A DNA stretch of 64,000 nucleotides from Flavobacterium psychrophilum (lineage in GTDB: Bacteria > Bacteroidota > Bacteroidia > Flavobacteriales > Flavobacteriaceae). Within the stretch, counting starts at the first letter, position 1, and each line of letters opens with the position of its first letter. Positions 36,070 to 47,449 of the stretch are shown here, in pieces. Where the stretch lies: the NCBI GenBank assembly GCA_945874225.1, contig CAMCFT010000007.1, positions 1-64,000 of the forward strand, read 5' to 3'. The translations under genes were made by a program, and so were the position numbers. Under the pieces are notes generated by a model. The model searched no databases, had not been told where the DNA came from, and saw only the letters and a program-made list of their open reading frames with translations.

Positions 36070-37038
36070 ATGAGTAAGGAAATAGAAGAAAGAATAGAGC
36101 GAATCCACATTTTACGCAATTTAGTTCGTCCACTAAAACGGATAAAACTGCCGTGGTTGGCGGGATTGTCTTTTTATGACTTATTGGAATTGTACATACT
36201 TGGAATAATGGAAAATGCGCTGACCTATCACGCCAGTGCCATTGCTTTTAGTTTTTTTATGGCACTATTTCCCTTTGCATTGTTTATTTTAAATCTCATT
36301 CCATACATTCCAATCGAAGGATTTCAGTTGGATTTTCTTCAATTTGTAAGAGAAGGAGTGCCACCTAACACTTTTGATGCGATAGCTAATATTGTTAACG
36401 ATATCCTGAATAATAGTCATTCTGGATTGCTGTCAACAGGGTTTATTTTGTCTATTTTTCTTATGGCAAATGGTTTGAATGGAATTCTTGGTGGTTTCGA
36501 ATCTTCAAAGCATGTGCTTATCAAAAGAGGATTTTTGCATCAATATTTGGTTGCGCTTGGAATGTCACTAGTATTGTCGATTTTGTTGTTGGCCACCATT
36601 GCCATAATTGTGGTTTTTGAGGTTTTCATCCAAAAAACAATTATTCAGGATGTGTTGAGCGATCAGATACCGTTAATCATTTTAGGGCGATATGCCTTTG
36701 TAGTACTGATGATTTTAGTAACTACATCAATCCTTTTCAGATTTGGAACTAAACATTTTATAGGTGGTCCTTTCATTTCTATAGGATCTGTATTTACTAC
36801 GATATTAATACTACTTGATTCTTATGTTTTTGGAATTTGGGTATTAAGATTTTCCAAGTACAACGAATTGTATGGCTCCATAGGAACCTTATTAATTCTG
36901 ATGTTTTATATTTGGATCAACTGCATGATTTTACTCCTTGGATTCGAATTGAATGCATCCATAAATAAATTAAGGCTCAAACATTCAAAAGTACATCTTC
37001 CTACTAAGAATGTGGAACAGTCTAATCCCAAACAATAA
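36070..37038 (+). CDS. YihY/BrkB family inner-membrane protein
   Basis: The 322-residue protein has six hydrophobic segments in the core and the family motifs ALTYHASAIAFSFFMALFPFALFILNLIPYIP and a conserved SKYNELYGSIGTLLILMFYIWINCMILLLGFELNA. YihY/BrkB proteins were once annotated as RNase BN, which is not supported; their role is unknown (membrane-related, in some cases a transporter or stress function). The start lies 3 bp after the last heptamer of the cassette. priA follows with no gap (TAA then ATG), so they are co-transcribed. Confidence 0.9.
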   Translation: MSKEIEERIERIHILRNLVRPLKRIKLPWLAGLSFYDLLELYILGIMENALTYHASAIAFSFFMALFPFALFILNLIPYIPIEGFQLDFLQFVREGVPPNTFDAIANIVNDILNNSHSGLLSTGFILSIFLMANGLNGILGGFESSKHVLIKRGFLHQYLVALGMSLVLSILLLATIAIIVVFEVFIQKTIIQDVLSDQIPLIILGRYAFVVLMILVTTSILFRFGTKHFIGGPFISIGSVFTTILILLDSYVFGIWVLRFSKYNELYGSIGTLLILMFYIWINCMILLLGFELNASINKLRLKHSKVHLPTKNVEQSNPKQ

Positions 37039-39489
37039 ATGCATTTCGTCGAAGTAATTTTACCGCTTTCTCTTGCCAAAACGTTTACGTACAGCGTTTC
37101 GGAAGCCGAGTATAATTATATCAAAAAAGGAATGCGGGTGGCAGTGCCTTTCGGCAAAAGTAAAATCTATACGGGACTGGTTATCGAAATTCACGAAAAC
37201 AAACCTACATTGTATGATGCCAAGGAAATTCACCAAATCCTTGACGAAAAACCTATAGTTACTGAAATCCAAATCAACCATTGGCGATGGATAGCTTCTT
37301 ATTATATGTGCGCCATTGGTGATGTGTATCGCGGTGCAATGCCATCGGCACTTTTATTGGAAAGCGAAACCATTATTTCCCAAAGGCAAGATGGTTTTGT
37401 GGATGAGAGCTTGCTTTCGGATGAGGAATACTTGATTTATCAAGCACTTCAACAGCAAAGTTCATTAAAGGTTCAGGATATTATCAATATTTTGGACAAG
37501 AAGAATATTTTTCCCGTTATCCAAAAATTGATAGACAAAAACATTCTAGTTCTGCAGGAAGAAATGCTGGAAACTTATTCTCCAAAACTCATTCGATACG
37601 TAAAATTACATTCAAAATACGAATCCAATGAAGGGTTAAGCGAATTATTGGAAATACTGAAAAACGCCAATAAACAAAAGGAAATAGTACTGAGTTTTTT
37701 CCAATTAAGTGCTTCGGAGAAAAAGCCAATTACGGTAAAAAAGCTTACGGAAACAGCTAATTCTACTTCTGCAATTGTAAAAGCATTGATTGATAAAGAA
37801 ATTTTCGAAGAATATTATATTCAGGTAGATCGTGTCAACTTCTCTGGAAAAACCAAAGAAGAACTACTGCAATTGAGCGAAGCACAGCAAATAGCTTTCG
37901 AAGAAATTAAGGATAGTTTTACCCAAAAAGAAGTCTGTCTTTTGCACGGAGTAACGTCCAGCGGAAAGACCGAAATTTATATTAAACTCATCGAAGAGTA
38001 TATAAAAGAAGAAAAACAAATTCTGTATTTATTGCCCGAAATTGCATTGACAACTCAACTAGTTGGGCGATTGCGCGATTATTTTGGCAATAAAGTGGCG
38101 GTTTTTCATTCGAAATACAGCAACAACGAAAGGGTAGAAGTATGGCAGCAAGTTCTGGAACAATCACCAAAAGCACAAATTGTTATTGGAGCAAGATCGG
38201 CTTTGTTTTTGCCTTTCTCCAACTTGGGCTTGGTCATTGTTGATGAAGAACACGAGCAAACCTTCAAACAAGTGGATCCATCGCCACGATACCACGCTCG
38301 CGATGCTTCGATTGTTTTGGCAAACAGCTTTAAAGCAAAAGTTTTATTGGGATCGGCAACGCCAAGTATTGAAACTTATTTTAATGCTCAATCCGGTAAA
38401 TATGGTTTAGTCGAAATTTTCGAAAGATACGGCAACGTCAGAATGCCCGAAATAGAATTGGTGGACTTGAAAGACAAATACTTTCGCAAGAAAATGTCGG
38501 GTCATTTTAGCGATACTTTAATCGAAGAGATTTCAACAGCTTTGTCTTTGGGAGAACAAGTTATTTTGTTTCAAAATCGCAGGGGATTTTCGCCTGTTGT
38601 AGAATGTATGACTTGTGGTCACGTTCCGCAATGTCCGCAATGTGATGTGAGTTTGACCTATCATAAGCATAAGAATCAATTGCGTTGTCATTATTGTGGA
38701 TATTCAATGGCTAAACCAACGAATTGCCATAGTTGCTCGAGTATTCATTTAACCACAAAAGGTTTTGGGACAGAACAAATTCAGCAGGAATTAGTTGAAT
38801 TATTTCCAAATGCGAAAGTGGGAAGAATGGATCAGGATACGACTCGCGGTAAATTTGGCTTTGAGAAGATTATTGATAGTTTCAAATATCAAGAAGTCGA
38901 AATTCTCGTCGGAACACAAATGCTTGCCAAAGGGTTAGATTTTGATAATGTGAGTTTAGTAGGAATTATGAATGCCGACAATATGTTGTATCATCCTGAT
39001 TTCAGGGCTTTTGAAAGAAGTTACCAAATGATGACACAAGTTTCGGGACGATCCGGACGTTCCGAAAAACAAGGAAAAGTGATTATCCAAACGTATAATC
39101 CAGACCATAATACCATTCGGCAAGTAGTACAAAATGATTATTTAGGAATGTACAATGAACAGTTGTACGAAAGACAAATCTATAAATATCCACCTTATTT
39201 CAAACTCATAAAACTGACTTTGAAACATAGGGATTTTGATAAACTCAAGGAAGGTTCAATGTGGTTGTATCAAGTGATTCAACAAAACTTGACAATTCCG
39301 GTTCTTGGTCCTGAAGAACCACCAATTTCCAGAATACGGAATGAATATATTAGAACTATAATGATTAAAATCCCTCAAAATCAGTCTTTGCAAGGCACAA
39401 AAAAAACTATCCAGAAAATGCTGAATAGTTTTGAGGCAGTTGCACAATACAGATCAATTAAAGTGACTGTAAATGTTGATTTTTATTAG
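37039..39489 (+). CDS. priA: Primosomal protein N' (PriA helicase)
   Basis: The 816-residue protein reloads the replicative helicase at stalled or repaired forks. An N-terminal DNA-binding domain is followed by the SF2 helicase core: Walker A HGVTSSGKTEIY (about 305-316), DEEH Walker B (VIVDEEHEQTF), GSATPS, and motifs V/VI in GTQMLAKGLDFDNV and QVSGRSGRSEKQGKV. The zinc-binding insertion has the expected eight cysteines (CMTCGHVPQCPQCDVS, then CHYCG and CHSCSS). The last four bases overlap the end of the convergent LytTR gene. Confidence 0.95.
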   Translation: MHFVEVILPLSLAKTFTYSVSEAEYNYIKKGMRVAVPFGKSKIYTGLVIEIHENKPTLYDAKEIHQILDEKPIVTEIQINHWRWIASYYMCAIGDVYRGAMPSALLLESETIISQRQDGFVDESLLSDEEYLIYQALQQQSSLKVQDIINILDKKNIFPVIQKLIDKNILVLQEEMLETYSPKLIRYVKLHSKYESNEGLSELLEILKNANKQKEIVLSFFQLSASEKKPITVKKLTETANSTSAIVKALIDKEIFEEYYIQVDRVNFSGKTKEELLQLSEAQQIAFEEIKDSFTQKEVCLLHGVTSSGKTEIYIKLIEEYIKEEKQILYLLPEIALTTQLVGRLRDYFGNKVAVFHSKYSNNERVEVWQQVLEQSPKAQIVIGARSALFLPFSNLGLVIVDEEHEQTFKQVDPSPRYHARDASIVLANSFKAKVLLGSATPSIETYFNAQSGKYGLVEIFERYGNVRMPEIELVDLKDKYFRKKMSGHFSDTLIEEISTALSLGEQVILFQNRRGFSPVVECMTCGHVPQCPQCDVSLTYHKHKNQLRCHYCGYSMAKPTNCHSCSSIHLTTKGFGTEQIQQELVELFPNAKVGRMDQDTTRGKFGFEKIIDSFKYQEVEILVGTQMLAKGLDFDNVSLVGIMNADNMLYHPDFRAFERSYQMMTQVSGRSGRSEKQGKVIIQTYNPDHNTIRQVVQNDYLGMYNEQLYERQIYKYPPYFKLIKLTLKHRDFDKLKEGSMWLYQVIQQNLTIPVLGPEEPPISRIRNEYIRTIMIKIPQNQSLQGTKKTIQKMLNSFEAVAQYRSIKVTVNVDFY

Positions 39490-40181
39490 TTGATTGCCAA
39501 AGCTCTTACTAAATCTTCTTTTTTATGTCTGCTTAATGGAATTTTTGTGATTCCAATTTCGGCAAATCTACTGTTGAAGCGTTCTACTTTATCAATATTG
39601 ATAATGTAAGATTTATGCACTCTGACAAATTTGTCTTTTGATAGGTCTTTTTCGAAAGATTTCATTGTAGAAAGAACCAGATTACTATCTTCTTCGGTAA
39701 CCACTTTTACATAATCACCAAAAGCTTCAATCCATTTTATTTTAGCAGTAAAAATTTTTAATTTTTTTAGGTTACTTTTAATAAAAATGTGATCGCCATC
39801 TTCTTCGTGAATTTCAGATTTTAGCAAATGCAAGTCCATGGCTCTTTTTACAGAGGCATTAAATCGATCTACTGCGATAGGTTTTTGAAGATAATCGGTA
39901 GCATCATAATCAAATGCTTTCATGGCATACTCAGCCTTGGAAGTGATAAAAATAATTTGGGGCTTTGTTTTTAAGCCATCCAAAAAATCGAAACCACTAA
40001 TAACGGGCATCTCAATGTCTAAAAAGATCAAGTCCACATTATGTATGGTCATGCATCCTTTTGCTTCTATTGCGTTAGAAAAATCACCTATTAAATGTAG
40101 ATTTGGGTGATTATTTACTAACTTTGTGATAATCATTCTCTGAATGGAACTATCATCTACAACGACACAATTTAGTTTCAT
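39486..40181 (-). CDS. LytTR family response regulator
   Basis: The 231-residue protein has a receiver domain (about 1-120) with the acidic pocket (VVDDSS) and phospho-acceptor Asp55 (DLIFLDIEMP), and the usual Thr/Lys switch (FITSKAEYAM...LQKP). A LytTR DNA-binding domain follows (about 135-230; KIKWIEAFGDYVKVV, FVRVHKSYIINIDKVERF, IPLSRH). Partner kinase is usually a LytS/YehU-type protein but none is adjacent, so it may be orphan. It overlaps the priA 3' end by 4 bp in convergent direction, and diverges from the rpsF operon. Confidence 0.93.
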   Translation of the reverse strand: MKLNCVVVDDSSIQRMIITKLVNNHPNLHLIGDFSNAIEAKGCMTIHNVDLIFLDIEMPVISGFDFLDGLKTKPQIIFITSKAEYAMKAFDYDATDYLQKPIAVDRFNASVKRAMDLHLLKSEIHEEDGDHIFIKSNLKKLKIFTAKIKWIEAFGDYVKVVTEEDSNLVLSTMKSFEKDLSKDKFVRVHKSYIINIDKVERFNSRFAEIGITKIPLSRHKKEDLVRALAIN

Positions 40182-40287
40182 AATTTATATTATTTAAGAT
40201 TCGGGATAGTAAAAGTACTATACGTTTTTAATATAACCTAATCTTTATCGGCTTTTTTTGCATTATGACGATTAAAGTTTAATTTTG

Positions 40288-40318
40288 TTTGTTTATTAGA
40301 AAAAAATAATTACTTTTG
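40288..40318 (+). promoter_or_regulatory. Promoter of rpsF operon (TTTG-N19-TACTTTTG)
   Basis: TTTG at 40288-40291, 19 bases, then TACTTTTG at 40311-40318: an exact match to the Bacteroidota housekeeping consensus, 29 bp before the rpsF start. Confidence 0.85.
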
Positions 40319-40347
40319 CACCCAAATTAACAAATACATACATATTT

Positions 40348-40689
40348 ATGAATCATTATGAAACTGTTTTCATTTTAAATCCCGTTTTATCTGAAGTTCA
40401 GGTAAAGGAAACAGTAAGCAAATTTGAAGATTTTCTTACTAGCCGTGGAGCTGAAATGGTATCGAAAGAGGATTGGGGCCTAAAAAAAATGGCTTACGAA
40501 ATCCAAAACAAAAAATCTGGTTTTTACCACTTATTTGAATTCAAAGTAGCAGGAGAAGTCCTAATTGCTTTTGAAACCGAATTTAGACGTGACGAAAGAG
40601 TTATGCGTTTCTTGACTGTAAGTCTTGACAAACATGCTATTTCTTGGGCTGAAAGAAGAAGAACTAAACTTAAATCTGCAAAAGCTTAA
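40348..40689 (+). CDS. rpsF: 30S ribosomal protein S6
   Basis: The 113-residue protein begins [16 protein letters not shown] and carries the S6 ferredoxin-like fold with [20 protein letters not shown]. It binds S18 and 16S rRNA in the small-subunit platform. First gene of the rpsF-rpsR-rplI operon, 5 bp before rpsR, under an ideal promoter. Confidence 0.97.
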   Translation: MNHYETVFILNPVLSEVQVKETVSKFEDFLTSRGAEMVSKEDWGLKKMAYEIQNKKSGFYHLFEFKVAGEVLIAFETEFRRDERVMRFLTVSLDKHAISWAERRRTKLKSAKA

Positions 40690-40694
40690 TCATT

Positions 40695-40991
40695 ATGGCA
40701 ACATTACAACAATCAGCTTCAGGAAAAAAAGACGGAGATATCAGATATCTTACTCCTTTAAATATAGAAACAAACAAAACTAAAAAGTATTGTCGTTTCA
40801 AAAAATCAGGTATCAAATATATTGATTATAAAGATGCCGATTTCTTATTGAAATTCGTTAATGAGCAAGGAAAAATTCTTCCTCGTCGTTTAACTGGAAC
40901 TTCATTGAAATACCAAAGAAAAGTGTCAGTAGCTGTAAAAAGAGCGCGTCACTTAGCATTAATGCCATATGTGGCTGATTTGCTAAAATAA
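40695..40991 (+). CDS. rpsR: 30S ribosomal protein S18
   Basis: The 98-residue protein holds the S18 motif: [23 protein letters not shown], then [19 protein letters not shown] and [10 protein letters not shown]. It forms the S6-S18 heterodimer. The N-terminal extension of about 25 residues is usual in Bacteroidota. Confidence 0.97.
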   Translation: MATLQQSASGKKDGDIRYLTPLNIETNKTKKYCRFKKSGIKYIDYKDADFLLKFVNEQGKILPRRLTGTSLKYQRKVSVAVKRARHLALMPYVADLLK

Positions 40992-41013
40992 TATTAAAAA
41001 AACTCAGTTTGTT

Positions 41014-41031
41014 GTCCCGCTTCAGCGGGAC
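41014..41031 (+). promoter_or_regulatory. Hairpin between rpsR and rplI
   Basis: A perfect 7-bp GC stem (GTCCCGC / GCGGGAC) with TTCA tetraloop lies in the 67-bp rpsR-rplI gap, and outer AGTT/AACT bases may extend it. No T-run follows, so it may serve RNA processing or regulation rather than termination. A similar TCCCGC palindromic core occurs in other intergenic elements here. Confidence 0.45.
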
Positions 41032-41058
41032 TAACTTCTAATAACAAAGGACAACAAC

Positions 41059-41502
41059 ATGGAAATTATATTAAAAAAAGACGTTCAAAATTTAGGCTTT
41101 AAAGATGATGTGGTAAATGTAAAAAACGGTTACGGTCGTAACTTTTTAATCCCACAAGGTCACGGACAATTAGCTACTCCTTCTGCAAAGAAAGTATTGG
41201 CTGAAAATCTAAAACAAAGAGCGCACAAAGAAGCTAAGGTTGTAAACGATGCAAAAGCATTGGCAGAAATCTTAAAAGCATTGGAAATTAAAATTTTCGC
41301 AAAAGCAGGTGGAGAAAAACTTTTTGGATCTATCACAAATATTGATATTGCAGAAGCTTTGGAAAAAGCGGGTCAAGCAATCGAAAGAAAATTTATCACA
41401 AGCGGTATTGTTAAAAGAACTGGTAAATATGCTGCAAGCATCAGATTACACAGAGATGTAGTAGTTGAATTACCTTATGAAATTATTGCTGAGAAAGCAT
41501 AA
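41059..41502 (+). CDS. rplI: 50S ribosomal protein L9
   Basis: The 147-residue protein opens MEIILKKDVQNLGFKDDVV and has the strictly conserved VKNGYGRNFLIPQG motif, the long central helix (about 40-75) and the C-terminal domain (GSITNIDIAEAL). It binds domain V of 23S rRNA. Third gene of the S6-S18-L9 operon, followed by a terminator. Confidence 0.97.
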   Translation: MEIILKKDVQNLGFKDDVVNVKNGYGRNFLIPQGHGQLATPSAKKVLAENLKQRAHKEAKVVNDAKALAEILKALEIKIFAKAGGEKLFGSITNIDIAEALEKAGQAIERKFITSGIVKRTGKYAASIRLHRDVVVELPYEIIAEKA

Positions 41503-41532
41503 TTTGTTAACACTGTTTGTTTACAAAATAGT

Positions 41533-41561
41533 AAAGCCACTCCTAGGAGTGGCTTTTTTTT
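41533..41561 (+). terminator. Intrinsic terminator of the rpsF operon
   Basis: Perfect palindrome AAAGCCACTCC-TA-GGAGTGGCTTT followed by further T residues, 30 bp after the rplI stop codon. Confidence 0.92.
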
Positions 41562-41595
41562 GTCTAAGTTTACTTACTAACTAAAATCAAAAAAT

Positions 41596-44500
41596 ATGAA
41601 AAAAATTGTTACATTTTTGTTTCTTTTGTTTGCCTTTCATTCAATGATTGGGCAAACTACAACTTCAAGCATTAAGGGAACCGTGAAGGATTCTAATTCA
41701 GAGTCGCTTCCCGGAGCTACTATTCAGGCAGTACATACGCCTACAGGATCCAAATATTCGGCATTGTCAAATGAAGACGGACGATTCAATATCTTAAATA
41801 TGAGAGTAGGTGGACCTTACAAAATTGTTGTAACCTTTGTAGGCTATAAAACTCAAGAAATTGCTGATGTATTCCTTGAATTAGGAAAAACTTCTGCACT
41901 TGAATTTGTTTTGGTTAGCGAAAGTCAAAGCCTAAATGAAGTAAAAGTAACTTCAAAAAGCAAAGTTTTCGGGAGTGGTCGAACTGGTGCCGAAACAACT
42001 ATTGGTAGAAAAGAATTGTCTACATTGCCTTCTATTTCTAGATCGGCCGATGATTTTACTCGATTAGAGCCATCTGCGAGTGGAGGTTCATTCGGAGGTA
42101 GAAATGATCAATACAATAACTATTCTTTGAATGGGGCTATTTTTAACAACCCTTTCGGATTGGATGCTGCAACTCCAGGCGGGCAAACAGGGGCGCAGCC
42201 AATTTCCTTAGATGCGATTGAGCAAATTCAAGTTGCAGTTGCTCCTTATGATGTTACTTTATCTGGCTTTACTGGTGCTTCTGTAAATGCAGTAACAAAA
42301 TCAGGTACAAATGAATTTCACGGAACTACTTATGGCTATTTCAGAAATGATGCTATGACAGGAGACAGAGTAAAAGGTCAAGATATTGTTGTCCCAAATT
42401 TAGAGCAAACTCAAACTGGTTTTAGCATTGGAGGTCCAATTGTTAAAGATAAATTATTCTTTTTTGCTAATTATGAAATTGATCAACGTAGTGATTCAGG
42501 TTCAAATGTTGTTGCCAATGATGGTAATAGTACAACAGGTGTAAATGAATCTAGAGTGTTAGCCACAGATTTAATGCACGTTTCTACAGAATTGAGTAAA
42601 CTTGGATATAATTCTGGAGCTTATCAAGGTTTTACTCATAATTCTAATTCTAGTAAAGGTATTGTAAAGTTTGATTGGAATATTAACGATGATCACAAAT
42701 TAGCTTTCATTTATAACTTTTTAGACGCATCTAAAGACAAACCTGCGCACCCAACGGCAATTCGTCGTAGAGGACCAGATAACAATACAATGCAGTTTGA
42801 AAACTCGGGTTATGAAATAAACAACCAAATTAGTTCATTTTTAGTAGAATTGAATTCAAAAATTACAGAAACAATTTCTAATAAATTACAAGCGGGTTAT
42901 ACTCATTTTAATGATTTTAGAAACCCATTTTCTGCACCAGCTCCTGTTATTAGTATAACAAAAGATGGTTCCCCATATATTATTGCAGGACATGAACCAT
43001 TTTCAATAAATAACAGGTTAGACCAAAAAGTAATTCAAATTACTGATAATTTAAATATTGTTAGAGGAAATCACACATTTACAGCTGGATTTTCTTTTGA
43101 AAAATTCATTTTCAAAAATTCATTCAACTTAAAAGGGTATGGTTTTGATGTTTTTGGAAGTGTTGATATGACTGGTTTTGATGCCAATATAGCAAGTGGT
43201 TATTACGCAACCGCTTTCGCTAGTGCTCAAGCAACATTTGATGCTAAAAATAAATTAGAAGCAGGAACTGATGGAGGTTGGAATTTGTCTGAAACAACTG
43301 TTGGACAATTGGCTTTTTATGTGCAAGATGAATGGAATATCAATGATAATTTTAAATTAATTTACGGTTTAAGAGCAGATAAACCATTATATTTTAACAC
43401 TGCTGATAATATTCAGAAATTCATTGATACTGATAATTCAGAAGGGTATTTACCAGGAATTAACTATTATGACCCAAAAGACGGAAGTACTGTAAATCTT
43501 GATTCGACAGTATTGCCTGGAAATTCATTTTTGTGGTCTCCAAGAGTTGGTTTCAATTGGGATGCCAATGGTGAAAAAACGACTCAATTGCGCGGTGGAA
43601 CTGGTATTTTTACTGGAAGGCTTCCATTTGTATGGATAGGAAATCAAGTAAGTGGTATTGATCCATTTTTCTATCAAGTTGTCGACACTGATTTTAAATT
43701 TCCTCAAGTTTGGAGAACAAGTTTAGGTTTGGATCACAAATTTAAAGGAGGCTATATTTTGACTGTTGATATGTCCTATAATAATGATTTAAATGCTGTA
43801 CACGTTCAGGATTGGGGATTGAAAACACCAACTAGCAAATTAGTTGGCGCAGATGATAGACCAATTTATGCTGCTAGTGATAAAGGTGTTTGGACTGATT
43901 TTGGATTCCCAGCAGATTCCCACGCTTATGTATTGACTAATTCTAATAAAGGAAGCGCATTTAATAGTTCGGTAAAACTTCAAAAAACCTTTGATAATGG
44001 ATTGTTCGCTAGTGTTGCTTATAACTATTTGAAATCAATGGATGTTAATTCAATTGAAGCAGAGATTACAGGAGATGCATTCAATTTTAATCCTGCTTTA
44101 GGAAATGTAAATAACGATCAACTTTCTAATTCTAAATACGGAGATACGCACCGCTTTATTGGTGTAGGTTCTAAAAAATGGAAATATGGAACTGATGATA
44201 AGTGGGCAACTACGGTATCAACTTTCTTTGAATATGCTCAAGGAGGACGTTTTAATTATACATACGGTGGTGATATTAACAATGATGGCGCGTTTGGAAA
44301 TGACTTAATTTACATTCCTACAACCGCTGAGATTGCTACAATGGCCTTTACTGGGGTAGGACAAAGTACGGCTTATGATAATTACATCAACCAAGATGAT
44401 TATTTGAGTGGACGTAGAGGTCAATATGCTGAACGTTATGGAGCTTTAGCGCCTTGGAGAGGAAAATGGGATTTTAAAGTATTACAAGATTATAACTTTA

Positions 44501-44745
44501 AAGTCGGTGCTTCTAAAAAATTGAATACCATTCAATTGAGTCTTGATGTTTTAAATCTTGGAAATTTATTGAATTCTGATTGGGGTTTAATTCAACAACC
44601 TAACAGTGTTCAGCCAATAGGTGTAAGTGTAGTAAATAATGTACCAACTTATACATTTAATGGTGCGCTAACCAAAACATTTGCTTATGATGCTAGTTTA
44701 GCTTCAAGATGGCAAGCACAATTTGGTATCAGATATATTTTCTAA
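41596..44745 (+). CDS. TonB-dependent receptor, Oar-like, with CarboxypepD_reg domain
   Basis: The 1049-residue outer-membrane protein has a signal peptide (ending SMIGQ, 19), a carboxypeptidase-regulatory-like domain (about 25-110; IKGTVKDSNSESLPGATI), a plug (about 120-235; ISRSADDFTRLEPSASGG, SLDAIEQIQVAVAPYDV) and a large barrel with motifs such as VNAVTKSGTNEFHGTTYGYFRNDAMTG that are typical of Oar-type receptors. It has no SusD partner. Proteins of this branch are often highly expressed in Flavobacteriia and may import peptides or support the cell surface; the substrate is not known. It stands alone with a terminator on each side. Confidence 0.92.
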   Translation: MKKIVTFLFLLFAFHSMIGQTTTSSIKGTVKDSNSESLPGATIQAVHTPTGSKYSALSNEDGRFNILNMRVGGPYKIVVTFVGYKTQEIADVFLELGKTSALEFVLVSESQSLNEVKVTSKSKVFGSGRTGAETTIGRKELSTLPSISRSADDFTRLEPSASGGSFGGRNDQYNNYSLNGAIFNNPFGLDAATPGGQTGAQPISLDAIEQIQVAVAPYDVTLSGFTGASVNAVTKSGTNEFHGTTYGYFRNDAMTGDRVKGQDIVVPNLEQTQTGFSIGGPIVKDKLFFFANYEIDQRSDSGSNVVANDGNSTTGVNESRVLATDLMHVSTELSKLGYNSGAYQGFTHNSNSSKGIVKFDWNINDDHKLAFIYNFLDASKDKPAHPTAIRRRGPDNNTMQFENSGYEINNQISSFLVELNSKITETISNKLQAGYTHFNDFRNPFSAPAPVISITKDGSPYIIAGHEPFSINNRLDQKVIQITDNLNIVRGNHTFTAGFSFEKFIFKNSFNLKGYGFDVFGSVDMTGFDANIASGYYATAFASAQATFDAKNKLEAGTDGGWNLSETTVGQLAFYVQDEWNINDNFKLIYGLRADKPLYFNTADNIQKFIDTDNSEGYLPGINYYDPKDGSTVNLDSTVLPGNSFLWSPRVGFNWDANGEKTTQLRGGTGIFTGRLPFVWIGNQVSGIDPFFYQVVDTDFKFPQVWRTSLGLDHKFKGGYILTVDMSYNNDLNAVHVQDWGLKTPTSKLVGADDRPIYAASDKGVWTDFGFPADSHAYVLTNSNKGSAFNSSVKLQKTFDNGLFASVAYNYLKSMDVNSIEAEITGDAFNFNPALGNVNNDQLSNSKYGDTHRFIGVGSKKWKYGTDDKWATTVSTFFEYAQGGRFNYTYGGDINNDGAFGNDLIYIPTTAEIATMAFTGVGQSTAYDNYINQDDYLSGRRGQYAERYGALAPWRGKWDFKVLQDYNFKVGASKKLNTIQLSLDVLNLGNLLNSDWGLIQQPNSVQPIGVSVVNNVPTYTFNGALTKTFAYDASLASRWQAQFGIRYIF

Positions 44746-44766
44746 TTATCAGAAAAGCTTTAAATT

Positions 44767-44794
44767 AGCCTTCTCGTTCGAGAGGGCTTTTTTT
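44767..44794 (+). terminator. Intrinsic terminator after the TonB receptor gene
   Basis: Stem AGCCTTCTC / GAGAGGGCT (9 bp with one G-T pair, loop GTTC) followed by six further T residues. Confidence 0.88.
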
Positions 44795-44797
44795 GAT

Positions 44798-44878
44798 GTC
44801 ATTGCAAGGAACGAAGCAATCTCATCTTTTTTAACTTTTAATAATTTGGAACGATATTGCTTCGTTCCTCGCAATGAC
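44798..44878. repeat. REP-like 23-bp inverted repeat (GTCATTGC...GCAATGAC)
   Basis: Bases 44798-44820 and 44856-44878 are reverse complements at 22 of 23 positions (GTCATTGC, one variable base, then AGGAACGAAGCAAT), with a 35-base loop. The element lies directly between the TonB receptor terminator and the next start codon. I recall this sequence type as dispersed in several bacterial genomes of this phylum. Confidence 0.8.
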
Positions 44879-44884
44879 TAAATA

Positions 44885-45358
44885 ATGAAATACTCAAGAT
44901 TAACAAAAGAACAATTCGAGGAATTACACCAAGAATTCATCAATTTTCTCGCTACACAAGCTATTGATAAAGCAGAATGGGATAAAATTAAAATCGAAAA
45001 ACCAGAAGTTGCCGAGCAAGAATTAGATGTTTTCTCAGATTTGGTTTGGGAAGGTGTTCTTGGCAGAGCCGAATATTTAGAGCATTTCTCTAAAAATCAC
45101 ATTTTCCTTTTCCAATGCTTTGATACATATGTTCAATCTATTGTTTTGAAATCATTGGTTCCTGAAACTGATTTTTTAACTAAAGAAGGCTTGCAATGGT
45201 TGAGCGACAATATGTTTACTGAAACCATCGAAATTAAAACTGGTAAAAAAGAATTTACCGAAGAACGCAATACTTCTATTTTTGGATTAATTCAACAAGG
45301 GTCGTTTTTAAGCGACGGTCAATTATACAAACAAATTATTTCGATTATTGAATCGTAA
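44885..45358 (+). CDS. Conserved cytoplasmic protein, DUF6495-like
   Basis: The 157-residue protein has no signal peptide or membrane segment. It is acidic and mostly helical (EFEELHQEFINFLATQ-like start, then VWEGVLGRAEYLEHFSKNHIFLFQ), with no motif that indicates catalysis. I recall a Bacteroidota-specific unknown family (DUF6495) next to ligA with this pattern, but cannot confirm the number. It is 75 bp upstream of ligA and likely co-transcribed. Confidence 0.7.
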   Translation: MKYSRLTKEQFEELHQEFINFLATQAIDKAEWDKIKIEKPEVAEQELDVFSDLVWEGVLGRAEYLEHFSKNHIFLFQCFDTYVQSIVLKSLVPETDFLTKEGLQWLSDNMFTETIEIKTGKKEFTEERNTSIFGLIQQGSFLSDGQLYKQIISIIES

Positions 45359-45418
45359 TTTTATCGTTTTTTCTATTAAATTGGTTATTTTAGTCCCTTA
45401 TTTCAAAAGCTAAAATAG

Positions 45419-47437
<2,019 letters not shown>

Positions 47438-47449
47438 TATAAGAAAACA

